64,000 nt of DNA from Oscillospiraceae bacterium (GTDB taxonomy: Bacteria > Bacillota > Clostridia > Oscillospirales > Ruminococcaceae), in the NCBI GenBank assembly GCA_017408395.1, contig JAFQUQ010000025.1, positions 1 to 64,000 of the forward strand. Direction: 5' to 3'. Positions 1 to 8,448 of this stretch are shown one piece after another. The notes below the pieces were generated by a model that was not told where the DNA came from, made no database searches, and was given only the letters and a program-made list of their open reading frames with translations. Every line of letters begins with the position of its first letter. Position 1 is the first letter of the stretch. Both the position numbers and the translations under genes were made by a program.

Positions 1-162
1 ATAATCAGTAATATAAAAACCGTCAAAGCCAAAATCATCTTCAAAAGATACCGCACGCTCATAAATTTCAATGTTTTCTTCAGCAAGACCGTAAGTCCCC
101 GTTGCAATTACTCCCACAACAAGAATTACCCCCACAAGAACAAACGCTATAACCTTTTTCAT
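1..162 (-). CDS. N-terminal part of a small secreted or membrane-anchored protein (runs off the left edge)
   Basis: Reading the minus strand from an ATG at 162 gives 54 codons with no stop before the window edge. The first residues form a positively charged start (MKK) and a hydrophobic stretch to about residue 24, as in a signal peptide or single membrane anchor. An acidic segment follows (EENIEIYERAVSFEDDF). A ribosome site, AAAGGAAG, lies 8 nt upstream. It starts 2 nt after the stop of the broken permease gene, so it is the third member of the same minus-strand unit. I do not recognise a family. Confidence 0.6.
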   Translation of the reverse strand, partial: MKKVIAFVLVGVILVVGVIATGTYGLAEENIEIYERAVSFEDDFGFDGFYITDY

Positions 163-164
163 AA

Positions 165-328
165 TCAGGCTTCCTTTCTTTTAAACACGATAATCATCAC
201 CGTAAACACGTAAACTGCAAGCAGTCCCGTAAGGATAACGTGTATATCCACATCATTTCCGCTGCCGAAACTATGTAAAGCTCTTTTCTGCGGATTTTTT
301 CTTTAAGAGCAGTAATTGCAATTGTCAT
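165..328 (-). pseudogene. Remnant of an ABC-2 type permease (internal deletion plus frameshift)
   Basis: The ATG at 328 overlaps the TGA of the ATPase gene (ATGA), the usual coupled arrangement of an ATPase and its permease. The reading frame starts as a typical cytoplasmic permease N-terminus (TALKEKIRRKELYIVS). It then loses sense and stops after 43 codons. In another frame the last ~30 codons before the TGA at 165-167 encode a clean transmembrane end (LLAVYVFTVMIIVFKRKEA). The simplest reading is that nearly the whole permease body was deleted out of frame, leaving both ends. The join lies near 270-285. An assembly error is possible. As it stands, the ATPase has no working permease here. 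Confidence 0.55.
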
Positions 329-1005
329 TCTGTGATACCTCCCACTAAATCAAGGAAAATTTCTTCAAGGGTCTTCGTATTGTTATCAGACTTGTTCCAT
401 ACTCCCATCTGCACACCTTTTTTTATGATTATGCCCCTGTCGCAGATACGTTCAATATCGTTGAGGATGTGCGAATTTATGATTATCGTCTTGCCTGATT
501 TTTTCAGCTTTTCGATAAGCTGCATTATTTCAAGGCGTCCCAGTGCGTCAAGTCCTGCCGTCGGTTCATCAAGAATAATAAGCTCAGGATCTCCCAGCAA
601 AGCCTGTGCAAGAGCAAGTCTTTGCAGCATACCCTTTGAGTAATTCTTAACCCTGGTTTTATCATTTTCAAGTCCTACCGTTTCAAGCAGTTTCGGTATC
701 TCTGTTTTTCGCTCATCTTTTGAAATTTTCTGAATACCTGCGTAGTATTCAAGTACCTCATAGCCTGTGAGAAAGGGCGGAAAATACGGCGTTTCGGGAG
801 AATAACCGATACGGATATTTTCAGCGATTTTTACCTCTCCGCTATCTGTTCCAACAAGACCAAGTATCATTTTTATTGTAGTTGTCTTTCCTGCACCGTT
901 GCTTCCGAGAAAGGCGAATATCTCACCCTTGTTTACATTAAAACTCAGATTATCAACAACACATTTACCCTTATAGGATTTTTTCAGATTAAAACATTCA
1001 AGCAT
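325..1005 (-). CDS. ABC transporter ATP-binding protein (exporter type)
   Basis: A 226-residue nucleotide-binding subunit that would power an ABC-2 membrane exporter at the cytoplasmic face. Visible motifs are Walker A (GSNGAGKTT, about residues 34-42), the signature helix in the degenerate YSKGMLQRLALAQ form, Walker B with catalytic glutamate (LIILDEPTAGLD), and the switch histidine (NSHIL). The frame also offers an ATG at 1011, but AAGGAGGAA touches it. The ATG at 1005 stands 7 nt from AGGAGG and is the better start. Its stop overlaps the start of the permease remnant, so this ATPase is probably orphaned. Three CTTAAG hexamers sit upstream and may be a regulator site. Substrate unknown. Confidence 0.85.
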   Translation of the reverse strand: MLECFNLKKSYKGKCVVDNLSFNVNKGEIFAFLGSNGAGKTTTIKMILGLVGTDSGEVKIAENIRIGYSPETPYFPPFLTGYEVLEYYAGIQKISKDERKTEIPKLLETVGLENDKTRVKNYSKGMLQRLALAQALLGDPELIILDEPTAGLDALGRLEIMQLIEKLKKSGKTIIINSHILNDIERICDRGIIIKKGVQMGVWNKSDNNTKTLEEIFLDLVGGITE

Positions 1006-1055
1006 TTTCATTTCCTCCTTGCTGATTTTATTTTATATCACCAAGCTGAATTTCA

Positions 1056-1084
1056 CTTAAGCTGTACCTTAAGATTAGCTTAAG
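1056..1084 (-). promoter_or_regulatory. Three CTTAAG hexamers at 11-12 bp spacing upstream of the ABC gene
   Basis: CTTAAG occurs at 1056-1061, 1068-1073 and 1079-1084, so repeat starts are 12 and 11 bp apart, about one helical turn. Same-face hexamer arrays of this kind are typical binding sites of OmpR/PhoB-type response regulators or other dimeric regulators. They lie 50-80 bp upstream of the ATPase start, where a promoter is expected. No regulator gene is adjacent in the window, and I did not find a convincing -35/-10 pair. Confidence 0.4.
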
Positions 1085-1179
1085 ATAAGGAGGAGCAAGC
1101 AGTAAAAAAGAGCTATGATAACCACCATAACCCTTTTTATCAATATTCAATTTCTATCATTGCAAAACCTGCTCACCAG

Positions 1180-1668
1180 TCAGGTACTGCTTTCTGCAAA
1201 CAGCGGCAGCAGTATTTCATATATTCCGATCGAAAGCTCGGATGTTACCGCCTTTTCCTTTTCCAGATCAGTATAATATATCACGGAAAGCTCAACTGTA
1301 CTCTCATCCGTAACTTCGGGCAGTTCTTCATCCGACGGTGTATCCGAAATATTTTCAAGGTCATCTATCCCAAGCTCACGAAGGGCTGCTATTGTTTCAT
1401 ACGGCACGGGAATACCGCTTTCGTTTTCATAATAATTACCCTCACCGTCACGGCAGTATCCGGTAACAGAAGCACCGTAATCGCTGTCCTTTACGGTGAA
1501 AGAGAAATTGTACTGTGCATAGCTGTCACTCCTTGACAGGGTAAATGCTGTCCACTGTGCCTTATTGACCATTCCGGGGCCGTCCAGCACCTGAGGTTTA
1601 CAGCCGAAAAGAGATAGAATTGCTGATATAAACACCACGATCACTCCTGTCTTCTTTATCGCTTTCAT
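1180..1668 (-). CDS. Putative lipoprotein of unknown function
   Basis: A 162-residue protein with a lysine-rich start, a hydrophobic segment and a lipobox-like LFGC about 23 residues in, predicting lipid anchoring outside the membrane. The mature part is acidic and has no motif I recognise. The open frame begins at a GTG (1680) that abuts AGGAAG. The ATG at 1668 has GGAAGGTG about 9 nt upstream and fits a signal peptide better. It is a single gene, transcribed away from the MoxR operon. Confidence 0.6.
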   Translation of the reverse strand: MKAIKKTGVIVVFISAILSLFGCKPQVLDGPGMVNKAQWTAFTLSRSDSYAQYNFSFTVKDSDYGASVTGYCRDGEGNYYENESGIPVPYETIAALRELGIDDLENISDTPSDEELPEVTDESTVELSVIYYTDLEKEKAVTSELSIGIYEILLPLFAESST

Positions 1669-1796
1669 TTTTTCATTCACCTTCCTGTATCACGCCTGAT
1701 TTCACCTTAATTATAGCACAATGCACTGCTCCTGTCTACATTTTTTTATAAGCTTAATCGTGATATTGCCTGCTTTAACATTAAAATATAAATATG

Positions 1797-1825
1797 TTGT
1801 AATTTATAATAAACTGTGTTATAAT
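1797..1825 (+). promoter_or_regulatory. Sigma-A promoter of the MoxR operon
   Basis: TTGTAA (1797-1802) and TATAAT (1820-1825) are separated by 17 bp, about 75 bp before the MoxR start codon. Confidence 0.7.
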
Positions 1826-1899
1826 TAAATACAATTATTCTGAAATTAAAAATATTATCGACAGAATTTAATCTGTGCATACCGAAAGGAGACATACTG

Positions 1900-2817
1900 A
1901 TGGTAAACAAGCTTAAAAAGCATATCGGCGAATACTTTGTGGGCAAGGAAGAACTGATCGAAAACGTAATGATCTGCCTTTTTGCGGGAGGTCACATTCT
2001 TCTGGAAGGCGTCCCCGGAGTCGGTAAAACCACGCTGGCAACAGCTCTTGCAAAATCCGTTGACTGCGATTTCGGAAGAATACAGTTCACCCCTGACACC
2101 CTTCCGACCGACGTTATGAGTACGGAAATATTCAATATGAAAACAGGTGAATTTGAGTATCGTGAGGGTGCGATTATGCACCAGATCATGCTTGCTGACG
2201 AAATAAACCGTACCTCACCCAAAACACAGGCGGCTCTCCTTGAAGCAATGGCGGAGGGTCAGACCACCGTCAACGGTGTCAAGCATAAGCTTCCTGAGCC
2301 TTTTATGGTAATTGCCACACAGAACCCCACTGAATTTATCGGTACTTACCAGCTCCCCGAAGCACAGATAGACAGATTTATGATGCAGCTTACCCTGGAC
2401 TATCCCGACGAGGAAGAGGAGTTCAGAATGGCACAGAATATGCTTTCAGGCAAGCTTACAGATACAATTCAGAGCGTTATTACAGCTCAGGATATACTGG
2501 ATATTAAAGAAAAGGTCGCCAATGTTGCAATTAAGGATGAGCTGATACGCTACGCTCAGGCTATTGTGGCTATGACCAGAAACGAAAACCGATTTGTTCT
2601 CGGTGCAAGCCCCAGATCGGTGCTTACCCTTATAAAAGCGTCACAGGCAAAGGCTTTTATCGGCGGACGTGATTTTGTCAAGCCCGACGACATAAAAGCA
2701 GTCGCACCGTATGTACTTTGTCACCGTCTTAATCTTACCTCTGAGGCAAGAATTGCAAAGGAAAACAAGAACGATATTATCAAACAGCTTCTTCAGAAAA
2801 CAAGAATTCCTATCTGA
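1900..2817 (+). CDS. MoxR-family AAA+ ATPase
   Basis: A 305-residue cytoplasmic AAA+ ATPase of the MoxR group, which acts as a chaperone-like factor on partner proteins, often those with DUF58 or VWA domains. Walker A is GVPGVGKTT (37-45) and Walker B with its glutamate is IMLADEINRT (96-105). Sensor 1 is seen in IATQNP, and a winged/lid C-terminus follows with the ASPRSV sensor 2 region. AAAGGAG stands 8 nt before the ATG. It is followed by a DUF58 protein and a membrane transglutaminase, the canonical trio for this family, so a role in envelope or secreted-protein processing is likely. Exact substrate unknown. Confidence 0.92.
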   Translation: MVNKLKKHIGEYFVGKEELIENVMICLFAGGHILLEGVPGVGKTTLATALAKSVDCDFGRIQFTPDTLPTDVMSTEIFNMKTGEFEYREGAIMHQIMLADEINRTSPKTQAALLEAMAEGQTTVNGVKHKLPEPFMVIATQNPTEFIGTYQLPEAQIDRFMMQLTLDYPDEEEEFRMAQNMLSGKLTDTIQSVITAQDILDIKEKVANVAIKDELIRYAQAIVAMTRNENRFVLGASPRSVLTLIKASQAKAFIGGRDFVKPDDIKAVAPYVLCHRLNLTSEARIAKENKNDIIKQLLQKTRIPI

Positions 2818-2866
2818 TACGACCGAAACAACAACACCGCAGTAATTACAGAAAAATGGGGGCTTT

Positions 2867-4030
2867 ATGAAAAGAAACAGAATTATCTGGTTCTGCCTGT
2901 GGATATTATCCCTGATAGCTATAAGCTTCAGAGGCGGAGCTGTCAGCTATGGTTTTTTTGCTGTTCTGACGCTTATACCGTTTTTTTCATTGCTATATCT
3001 TTTAGCCGTATATATTCTCTTCCACATCTATCAGAATATTGAACGCAGATATGTAACGGTAAATGAGCCTGTACGTTATCGTTTTTCGCTTGTAAACGAA
3101 TGTCCTTTGGTATTTGCGGGAATACGTGTAAAATTCTTCTCCTCATTTTCAAGGATAACCTCCCTTGATGATGAGCCTGAATACGAATTACAGCCCAAGA
3201 CAAGGATCGAAAAGGAAACCAGTCTTATCTGCCGTTACAGAGGTGAATATGATGTGGGTATCAAGGAAATAGAAATGCAGGATTATTTCCGCCTTTTCAG
3301 GATAACTTACAAAGCCAGACAGCGTGTGCAGGCAGTTGTCCGACCACAGCTGATTAAACTTGAAAGCATCGGCGGAATTGAGCTTGCCGACGCTGTAAGA
3401 ACTTCGGAACAGAACAAATCCGAGCTTGATATTTTAAGCCGTGAATATGTTCCGGGGGATGACCGCAGACTTATCAACTGGAGTCAGTCCGCCAGAACAG
3501 GTACGCTTATGACCAGGACTCAGACGGGAACAGGCAATCAGGAAATCGCAATCATCACAGACACGTCAAGAATAAGCGATGATATTTCCGTTTATATACC
3601 AGTTGAAAACAAAATACTTGAAATTACCCTTGCTGCTGCATATTATTTCAGCAGACACAACATTTTATCGTCAGAATATCATTTTCAGCAGGAAATGATA
3701 CGCTCATCCGTAGGCGACACGGCAAAGTTCGAAGAATTCTACGAGACCCTTTCGTCCGTTTCCTTTGACGGCAAAAATTCTCATACGGCATTATACGGCG
3801 CCGTTACTCAGCGTGCGGATATTTTCAACAGCTCAATGATATTCCTCGTTCTTTCATCCTGGGACAGCGAAACCGAAAAAATGCTTGAACTTTTTGAGCG
3901 GAATGAAATTTCAACCGTGATTTTCTTTGTCACCGACGATGAAAACAACATTCCCGATTTATCAGGCTTCAACCGTTCAAAGCTTATAAAACTTTCACCT
4001 TATGACGAACTGGCGGAGGATATTGGATAA
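2867..4030 (+). CDS. DUF58 domain protein
   Basis: A 387-residue protein with two hydrophobic segments near the N-terminus (about 5-50) and a soluble domain carrying the DUF58 core REYVPGDDRRLINWSQSAR. It then continues into a VWA-like region (IAIITDTSR). DUF58 proteins are regular partners of MoxR ATPases. The ribosome site before the ATG is weak (GGGGGC), so expression may rely on coupling to the upstream gene. Its TAA shares one base with the ATG of the next gene (TAATG). Confidence 0.88.
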   Translation: MKRNRIIWFCLWILSLIAISFRGGAVSYGFFAVLTLIPFFSLLYLLAVYILFHIYQNIERRYVTVNEPVRYRFSLVNECPLVFAGIRVKFFSSFSRITSLDDEPEYELQPKTRIEKETSLICRYRGEYDVGIKEIEMQDYFRLFRITYKARQRVQAVVRPQLIKLESIGGIELADAVRTSEQNKSELDILSREYVPGDDRRLINWSQSARTGTLMTRTQTGTGNQEIAIITDTSRISDDISVYIPVENKILEITLAAAYYFSRHNILSSEYHFQQEMIRSSVGDTAKFEEFYETLSSVSFDGKNSHTALYGAVTQRADIFNSSMIFLVLSSWDSETEKMLELFERNEISTVIFFVTDDENNIPDLSGFNRSKLIKLSPYDELAEDIG

Positions 4031-6231
4031 TGAATATTTTTTATGATATTATAAACATTATACCGCTGTCCCTGCTTATGACGATGTTTTTCAGCAGATA
4101 CACGGGTATGCCCCAGGACAGTATTATCGGGTATTCGGTAAACTGCGGTGTTTGTCTGCTGATAATCATTCTCCGTCATATCAGCAGGAAGAACAGGTTC
4201 CGTTTAATCGGTGTAACCGCAGTTTTTGCCGCAGGACTCCTGCTTGCGGCAGGTGAAACTTTCCGTCAGCTTCTTATAACAGATTACGGGTGGCTTGGCT
4301 GGAATACCTGCATATCCGTGGCAGCGGCTGCCACAGGAATACTCACAGAAAACAACGTATGGGCAAGAAGATGTGCCGCAGCAGGTTTATTTATATTAAG
4401 TATCGTCGGAATGGTATGCAAATGGGACATAGGCAAAACCGCCTTCACTCTGATACTGTTTTTACTGTGCATTTACATAACTGCCGAAATACAGAGCAAA
4501 TGGAAAAAGAAAGGCTATCCCGACATAAAGGAACACGTTGCAAGAATATCACCTGTACTGCTTGCATTGTGCATAACGGTACATCTTATCCCTGCACCCG
4601 ATACTCCTTACGACTGGCAGTTTGTAAAGGACATTTACATCAATGCTTCCGTTTACATAAACAAGCTGATTAATTTTATCTCTCACCCCTATGAGGAATA
4701 TGCGGATATAGGCTTTTCCGACACCAGCGGATTTTACGACAACATCCGCAGTACAGACCGTGAGGTCCTTGTTGTTACATCGTCAAATTCAAGAATAAGC
4801 AATCTCAGGCTGATAGGCTGTGTAAGCGGAGAATTTAACGGTGAAGGCTGGATTTTTGATACGGAAAATGAAAGCACCGACAGAATGATGGATACCCTTG
4901 AAACATTGTGTGCTGTCAATAAATATGATGAGGAAAACCGCTTCGATTATTTCAAGAAAACAGACATCCGTTATGAAAATCAGCTTCCCAACACTAAATT
5001 TATGTTTGCTCCCGCAAAATTAAAGCTGGAGACCTCAATGAAAAACAATCCGCCCTACAGCGACAGAAACAACAGCATAATCACAAAACGAAGAATGAAT
5101 ACGGGTGACGAATATTTTCTCTCGCATTACACGCTTAATTCGGACGACCCGAAATTTATAGATATGCTGAACACTGCACAGCCTGTTACCGAATCGGACT
5201 GGTTAAACACCGTCAATAACTCCTCCATAGATAAAAGCATCTATTCCTTCAACAGCTATCAGGAATATCACAGCCGTATCTATGATAAATACGCTGTTTC
5301 GGAAGGCGTATCCGAGGAAGTCGGAAAAATACTTGAAGAGATACGGGGCAATTCACAGAACAGATATGAGCTGATGAAAAATCTTGAAGCTTATCTGTGC
5401 AAAATGGAATATTCAAAATCCGATGGCGCTCTCCCCTCCTCGGTAAATGACAGCAGCAGCTATCTGGATTATTTTCTGCTTGCCTCCCAAAAGGGCTACT
5501 GTATACATTACGCTACGGCATTTGTTCTTATGGCACGTGAGCTGGGAGTGCCGTGCAGATATGTACAGGGCTATTATGCAAAATCTGATCCGTCATACAA
5601 AATCGTTGTAAACGAGAGTCAGGCACACGCATGGCCTGAGGTGTATTTTGATAATGCAGGCTGGATCTCTTTTGAGCCTACCCCTGGTTACTCCAACGGC
5701 GGAAGCTGGATCACATCGGACAGGCAGAACGTTTCCTTCTCCTATGAGGAAGAGGAATACTACGAGGATGACATTTCCGATACGGAAAGCGATGTATCCG
5801 ATAATGAGGACGAAAAATCCGAACGCTTTGACGCAAGGATATTTATTATCCCCGTCCTGTCTGTTATAGGATTTCTGCTGTTATTGTATCTGTACAGCCG
5901 TATTTACTCAAAAATAAAATACCGCCGTATGGACAATGACGAAAAATTCCGATACCTGACCCGTGAAAATTTACGCTATCTTAAACATATCGGCTATAAA
6001 ATCAGAACAGGTGAAACTTTAGCGGAATACAGCCAGAGATTATGCGGTATCACGGAATATGACTTTAAAAATTATGTTGCTTTCATATCCCACTACGAAA
6101 AAATACTTTATTCCGACGCCTGCATAAATCCACAGCATATCGAAGATGCAGAAATGACATATAATTTCCTGCGCAATATCATATTCAAAGGTAAGCTGCG
6201 TTACAGAATTAAAATGCTGCTGTATCGCTGA
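4030..6231 (+). CDS. Membrane transglutaminase-like protein (TgpA type)
   Basis: A 733-residue protein with about six membrane helices in the first 200 residues, then a large outside domain with a transglutaminase/papain-like core. The catalytic triad is seen as Cys in KGYCIHYATAF, His in QAHAWPEVYF and Asp in FDNAGWISFEPT. An acidic linker, one more membrane helix (IFIIPVLSVIGFLLLLYLY) and a short cytoplasmic DUF4129-like tail follow. The family crosslinks or cleaves peptides outside the membrane. It closes the MoxR/DUF58 operon and is followed by a strong terminator. Confidence 0.9.
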   Translation: MNIFYDIINIIPLSLLMTMFFSRYTGMPQDSIIGYSVNCGVCLLIIILRHISRKNRFRLIGVTAVFAAGLLLAAGETFRQLLITDYGWLGWNTCISVAAAATGILTENNVWARRCAAAGLFILSIVGMVCKWDIGKTAFTLILFLLCIYITAEIQSKWKKKGYPDIKEHVARISPVLLALCITVHLIPAPDTPYDWQFVKDIYINASVYINKLINFISHPYEEYADIGFSDTSGFYDNIRSTDREVLVVTSSNSRISNLRLIGCVSGEFNGEGWIFDTENESTDRMMDTLETLCAVNKYDEENRFDYFKKTDIRYENQLPNTKFMFAPAKLKLETSMKNNPPYSDRNNSIITKRRMNTGDEYFLSHYTLNSDDPKFIDMLNTAQPVTESDWLNTVNNSSIDKSIYSFNSYQEYHSRIYDKYAVSEGVSEEVGKILEEIRGNSQNRYELMKNLEAYLCKMEYSKSDGALPSSVNDSSSYLDYFLLASQKGYCIHYATAFVLMARELGVPCRYVQGYYAKSDPSYKIVVNESQAHAWPEVYFDNAGWISFEPTPGYSNGGSWITSDRQNVSFSYEEEEYYEDDISDTESDVSDNEDEKSERFDARIFIIPVLSVIGFLLLLYLYSRIYSKIKYRRMDNDEKFRYLTRENLRYLKHIGYKIRTGETLAEYSQRLCGITEYDFKNYVAFISHYEKILYSDACINPQHIEDAEMTYNFLRNIIFKGKLRYRIKMLLYR

Positions 6232-6240
6232 AAAACACCA

Positions 6241-6279
6241 AAAGCCTCGTAAACAAGCGTATTTACGAGGCTTTTTATT
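6241..6279. terminator. Bidirectional intrinsic terminator
   Basis: Stem AAAGCCTCGTAAA (6241-6253) pairs with 6262-6274 and has T-rich flanks on both strands. It lies between the convergent transglutaminase and DUF1648 genes. Confidence 0.85.
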
Positions 6280-6285
6280 GTCTGT

Positions 6286-7194
6286 TCAATTGTTTTTACT
6301 CCGTCTTTTTAATAAATAGCGGACGATAAATGCTGTGCAGAGCAAAACAAACAGGCTCACCGAAATTATACCTATCCTCATTTCAGAGGCAAGCACAATA
6401 TTCCACCAGAAGAAAAATACTCCGCATATCAGCTTTAAACTGTCTGTAAGCGAAACAAGAAGATGATTGCCTGCCCTGACTGCCCTTACGGAATTAACTT
6501 CAAAAAATACAAGCAGTGCTGATACCAGCAGGTGCGGAATTAACAGCAGTTTCTTGTCCAGATCTGCGTCAAAATTCGCAAAATATGCGGTCCCGTTTTC
6601 ACCTTGCAGTCGCTCCCATACAAGAATCAGCACCAGTATACCGCTTACGGTCAGCAGCCACGCTGTCAGTCTGCAAATTCTGTGGGTCACGTCCGACTTT
6701 TCCCTGCGCTCCGTATTTATCCTGTATTTACGGCAGGTAATCACCTGTATGACAATGCCCGCAAGCACCATCATCAGTATTGCCACACTAAAAGTTCCGA
6801 AAAAATCAACATTCAGCGGCTTCTGCACGGAAACCGAATATGCCCATTGCGAAAAATAAACGCACGGTATAAAGAGAAGCATATCCAGTGTCAGCAGTAA
6901 TTCCGACCTGAACAGCAGCTCTCCTTTTTCACTTATTTTAAGTCCTGAGCTTTTATTTTTTATAAAATACGATGAAACTGCAATACCGATTATAAAGAAA
7001 GCACCTACCACGTGAGGATAGAAACCGTAATATTTTGAAGCAGTAACATCAAAATTACCGTATGCATCAAAATGTATACCTATCTCATCAGGCAGTCCGT
7101 TCCATTTTAGAAGAAAAAACACAAGACTTGCCGCAAGTATTGCCGTATTAAGCCAAAACAATGCACGATGTATGAGAATAATTTTTTTATTCAT
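6286..7194 (-). CDS. DUF1648 multi-spanning membrane protein
   Basis: A 302-residue protein with about eight hydrophobic helices. The segment after the first helix (LPDEIGIHFDAYGNFD followed by SKYYGFY) matches DUF1648, found in SdpI-like immunity/signalling proteins and in uncharacterised membrane proteins. The open frame begins at a GTG (7203), but the ATG at 7194 has AAGAG about 8 nt upstream and gives the usual MNKK start. No nearby gene hints at a partner. Function unknown. Confidence 0.7.
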   Translation of the reverse strand: MNKKIILIHRALFWLNTAILAASLVFFLLKWNGLPDEIGIHFDAYGNFDVTASKYYGFYPHVVGAFFIIGIAVSSYFIKNKSSGLKISEKGELLFRSELLLTLDMLLFIPCVYFSQWAYSVSVQKPLNVDFFGTFSVAILMMVLAGIVIQVITCRKYRINTERREKSDVTHRICRLTAWLLTVSGILVLILVWERLQGENGTAYFANFDADLDKKLLLIPHLLVSALLVFFEVNSVRAVRAGNHLLVSLTDSLKLICGVFFFWWNIVLASEMRIGIISVSLFVLLCTAFIVRYLLKRRSKNN

Positions 7195-7228
7195 ATGTAT
7201 CACTCTTTTTTATGTAGTAAAAGCAGGC

Positions 7229-7936
7229 TTAGTCAATCATCTTATCCACTTCGTAAAGCTTTTTAAGCACGTTCTGCGGAATTTGCTTATCCTTGCTGTA
7301 ACGCTCATAAATAAGCTGTATATCGGCAATAGCTTCGTCCATACGATGCTGCTTGGCATAAAGAAAGCCACGTACCCAATATGAGCCGTATGGAAATGAT
7401 ATATCAGTATGGTTTTCACTGATATATTCAGTTTCTTGTGCAATAATATCATCTATCGTTTTAATGCGTCCGAACCAGTCCTGCATAAACGGTACATTAC
7501 GCCTTACAATTTCACCTATGTGTTCTCTTGCCCATTCAGCGTCAGGACCATAAGTCGGAACGAAATATTCTTCTCGTATTGCAGCATGGTCACGGTCAGG
7601 TTTCAGGCCGGGAGAGAAAAAATCCATATAGTCAATATACGGAAAAGGACTTCCTCCGAAGTCAATATGAACAGCTTTTTCTGTTCGGAAATAACCAAGC
7701 TTTCCACTACATTTAAGCGGGTTCTTTTCCCATGGAATAAAATCAAAATTATAGCCCCAGTACATTGGCCAGTAAGAGCTTTTAAGAGCGTAAACATTAA
7801 AAACCTTACGGCAGTGGTTGTCCCATTCAGTAAACCACCAATGCCCTCTTTCACAGCATTTTACGTCAAAATGTTCCTTAAGCACCTCAGTTATGGTGTC
7901 GTTCATATATGGTATTATTGATGTTTCGTAATACAT
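7229..7936 (-). CDS. Conserved-looking hypothetical protein rich in aromatic residues
   Basis: A 235-residue soluble protein without signal peptide or membrane helix. The sequence is unusually rich in Trp, Tyr and Phe (for example SSYWPMYWGYNFDFIPW). It ends in a helical tail with a TPR-like look (GFLYAKQHRMDEAIADIQLIYERY). ACGGAGG lies 5 nt before the ATG. It resembles small contact-dependent-toxin immunity or other single-copy accessory proteins in style, but I cannot name a family. Confidence 0.6.
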   Translation of the reverse strand: MYYETSIIPYMNDTITEVLKEHFDVKCCERGHWWFTEWDNHCRKVFNVYALKSSYWPMYWGYNFDFIPWEKNPLKCSGKLGYFRTEKAVHIDFGGSPFPYIDYMDFFSPGLKPDRDHAAIREEYFVPTYGPDAEWAREHIGEIVRRNVPFMQDWFGRIKTIDDIIAQETEYISENHTDISFPYGSYWVRGFLYAKQHRMDEAIADIQLIYERYSKDKQIPQNVLKKLYEVDKMID

Positions 7937-7995
7937 AAAAACCTCCGTATATGTTTACTTTAGATTATCCTGACACTGACTATGAAAATATAGTA

Positions 7996-8023
7996 CTAAA
8001 ACCCGACAGAAGCCGGGTTTTAG
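7996..8023 (-). terminator. Terminator of the ExbB/ExbD-like operon
   Basis: CTAAAACCCG (7996-8005) pairs with CGGGTTTTAG (8014-8023), just past the stop at 8030. Confidence 0.7.
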
Positions 8024-8029
8024 GTGAAC

Positions 8030-8446
8030 TTATTCAATAAAGCTGATATTATTTTCTTCCAATGCTCCGATCAGTTTTGAGTATGCATCCTGAGAAGCAT
8101 TATCATCTGTAATCTTCACGGGTGCATTATCAGCGGAAGAAGTCAACTCCGCAATCAGTTCATCCAGTTCTGCCTGTCTGTTCTGATATATGTATGTATT
8201 TTCGGAAATAGTAATTTCTATGTATGTGATTTCCTCCGTAACTGCCTCTTCAGTTGCAGTTTCAGCGGCGGTTTCCGAAACAGTAGCATTTACCTGAACT
8301 GAATCACCGTCTCCGCTGCTTCCGCCTCCGAATCCAAATCCGCCCTTACTCAATAATAACAATGCAGCTACAATAACAGCTATAATTATCAAAACAATAA
8401 GGAATCCAAAACCACGTGATTTTTTCTTTTTAGAGTCTTTTCCCAT
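8030..8446 (-). CDS. Single-pass protein with an ExbD/TolR-like outside domain
   Basis: 138 residues: a short basic cytoplasmic start (GKDSKKKKSRG), one membrane helix (about 13-34) without an acidic residue, a Gly/Ser then Glu/Thr-rich linker, and a folded C-terminus from about residue 75. That end (ITISENTYIYQNRQAELDEL followed by a VKITDDNASQDAYSKLIGAL region) follows the periplasmic domain pattern of ExbD: strand, residue before 'ELDEL', helix, 'I-x-x-D', helix, short strand. So it looks like an ExbD whose channel Asp has been lost. GAGGAGG overlaps the stop region of the preceding gene, 2 nt away. It is third in an operon with an ExbB-like and an Asp-bearing ExbD/MotB-like gene. Family call by eye. 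Confidence 0.6.
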   Translation of the reverse strand: MGKDSKKKKSRGFGFLIVLIIIAVIVAALLLLSKGGFGFGGGSSGDGDSVQVNATVSETAAETATEEAVTEEITYIEITISENTYIYQNRQAELDELIAELTSSADNAPVKITDDNASQDAYSKLIGALEENNISFIE

Positions 8447-8448
8447 TT

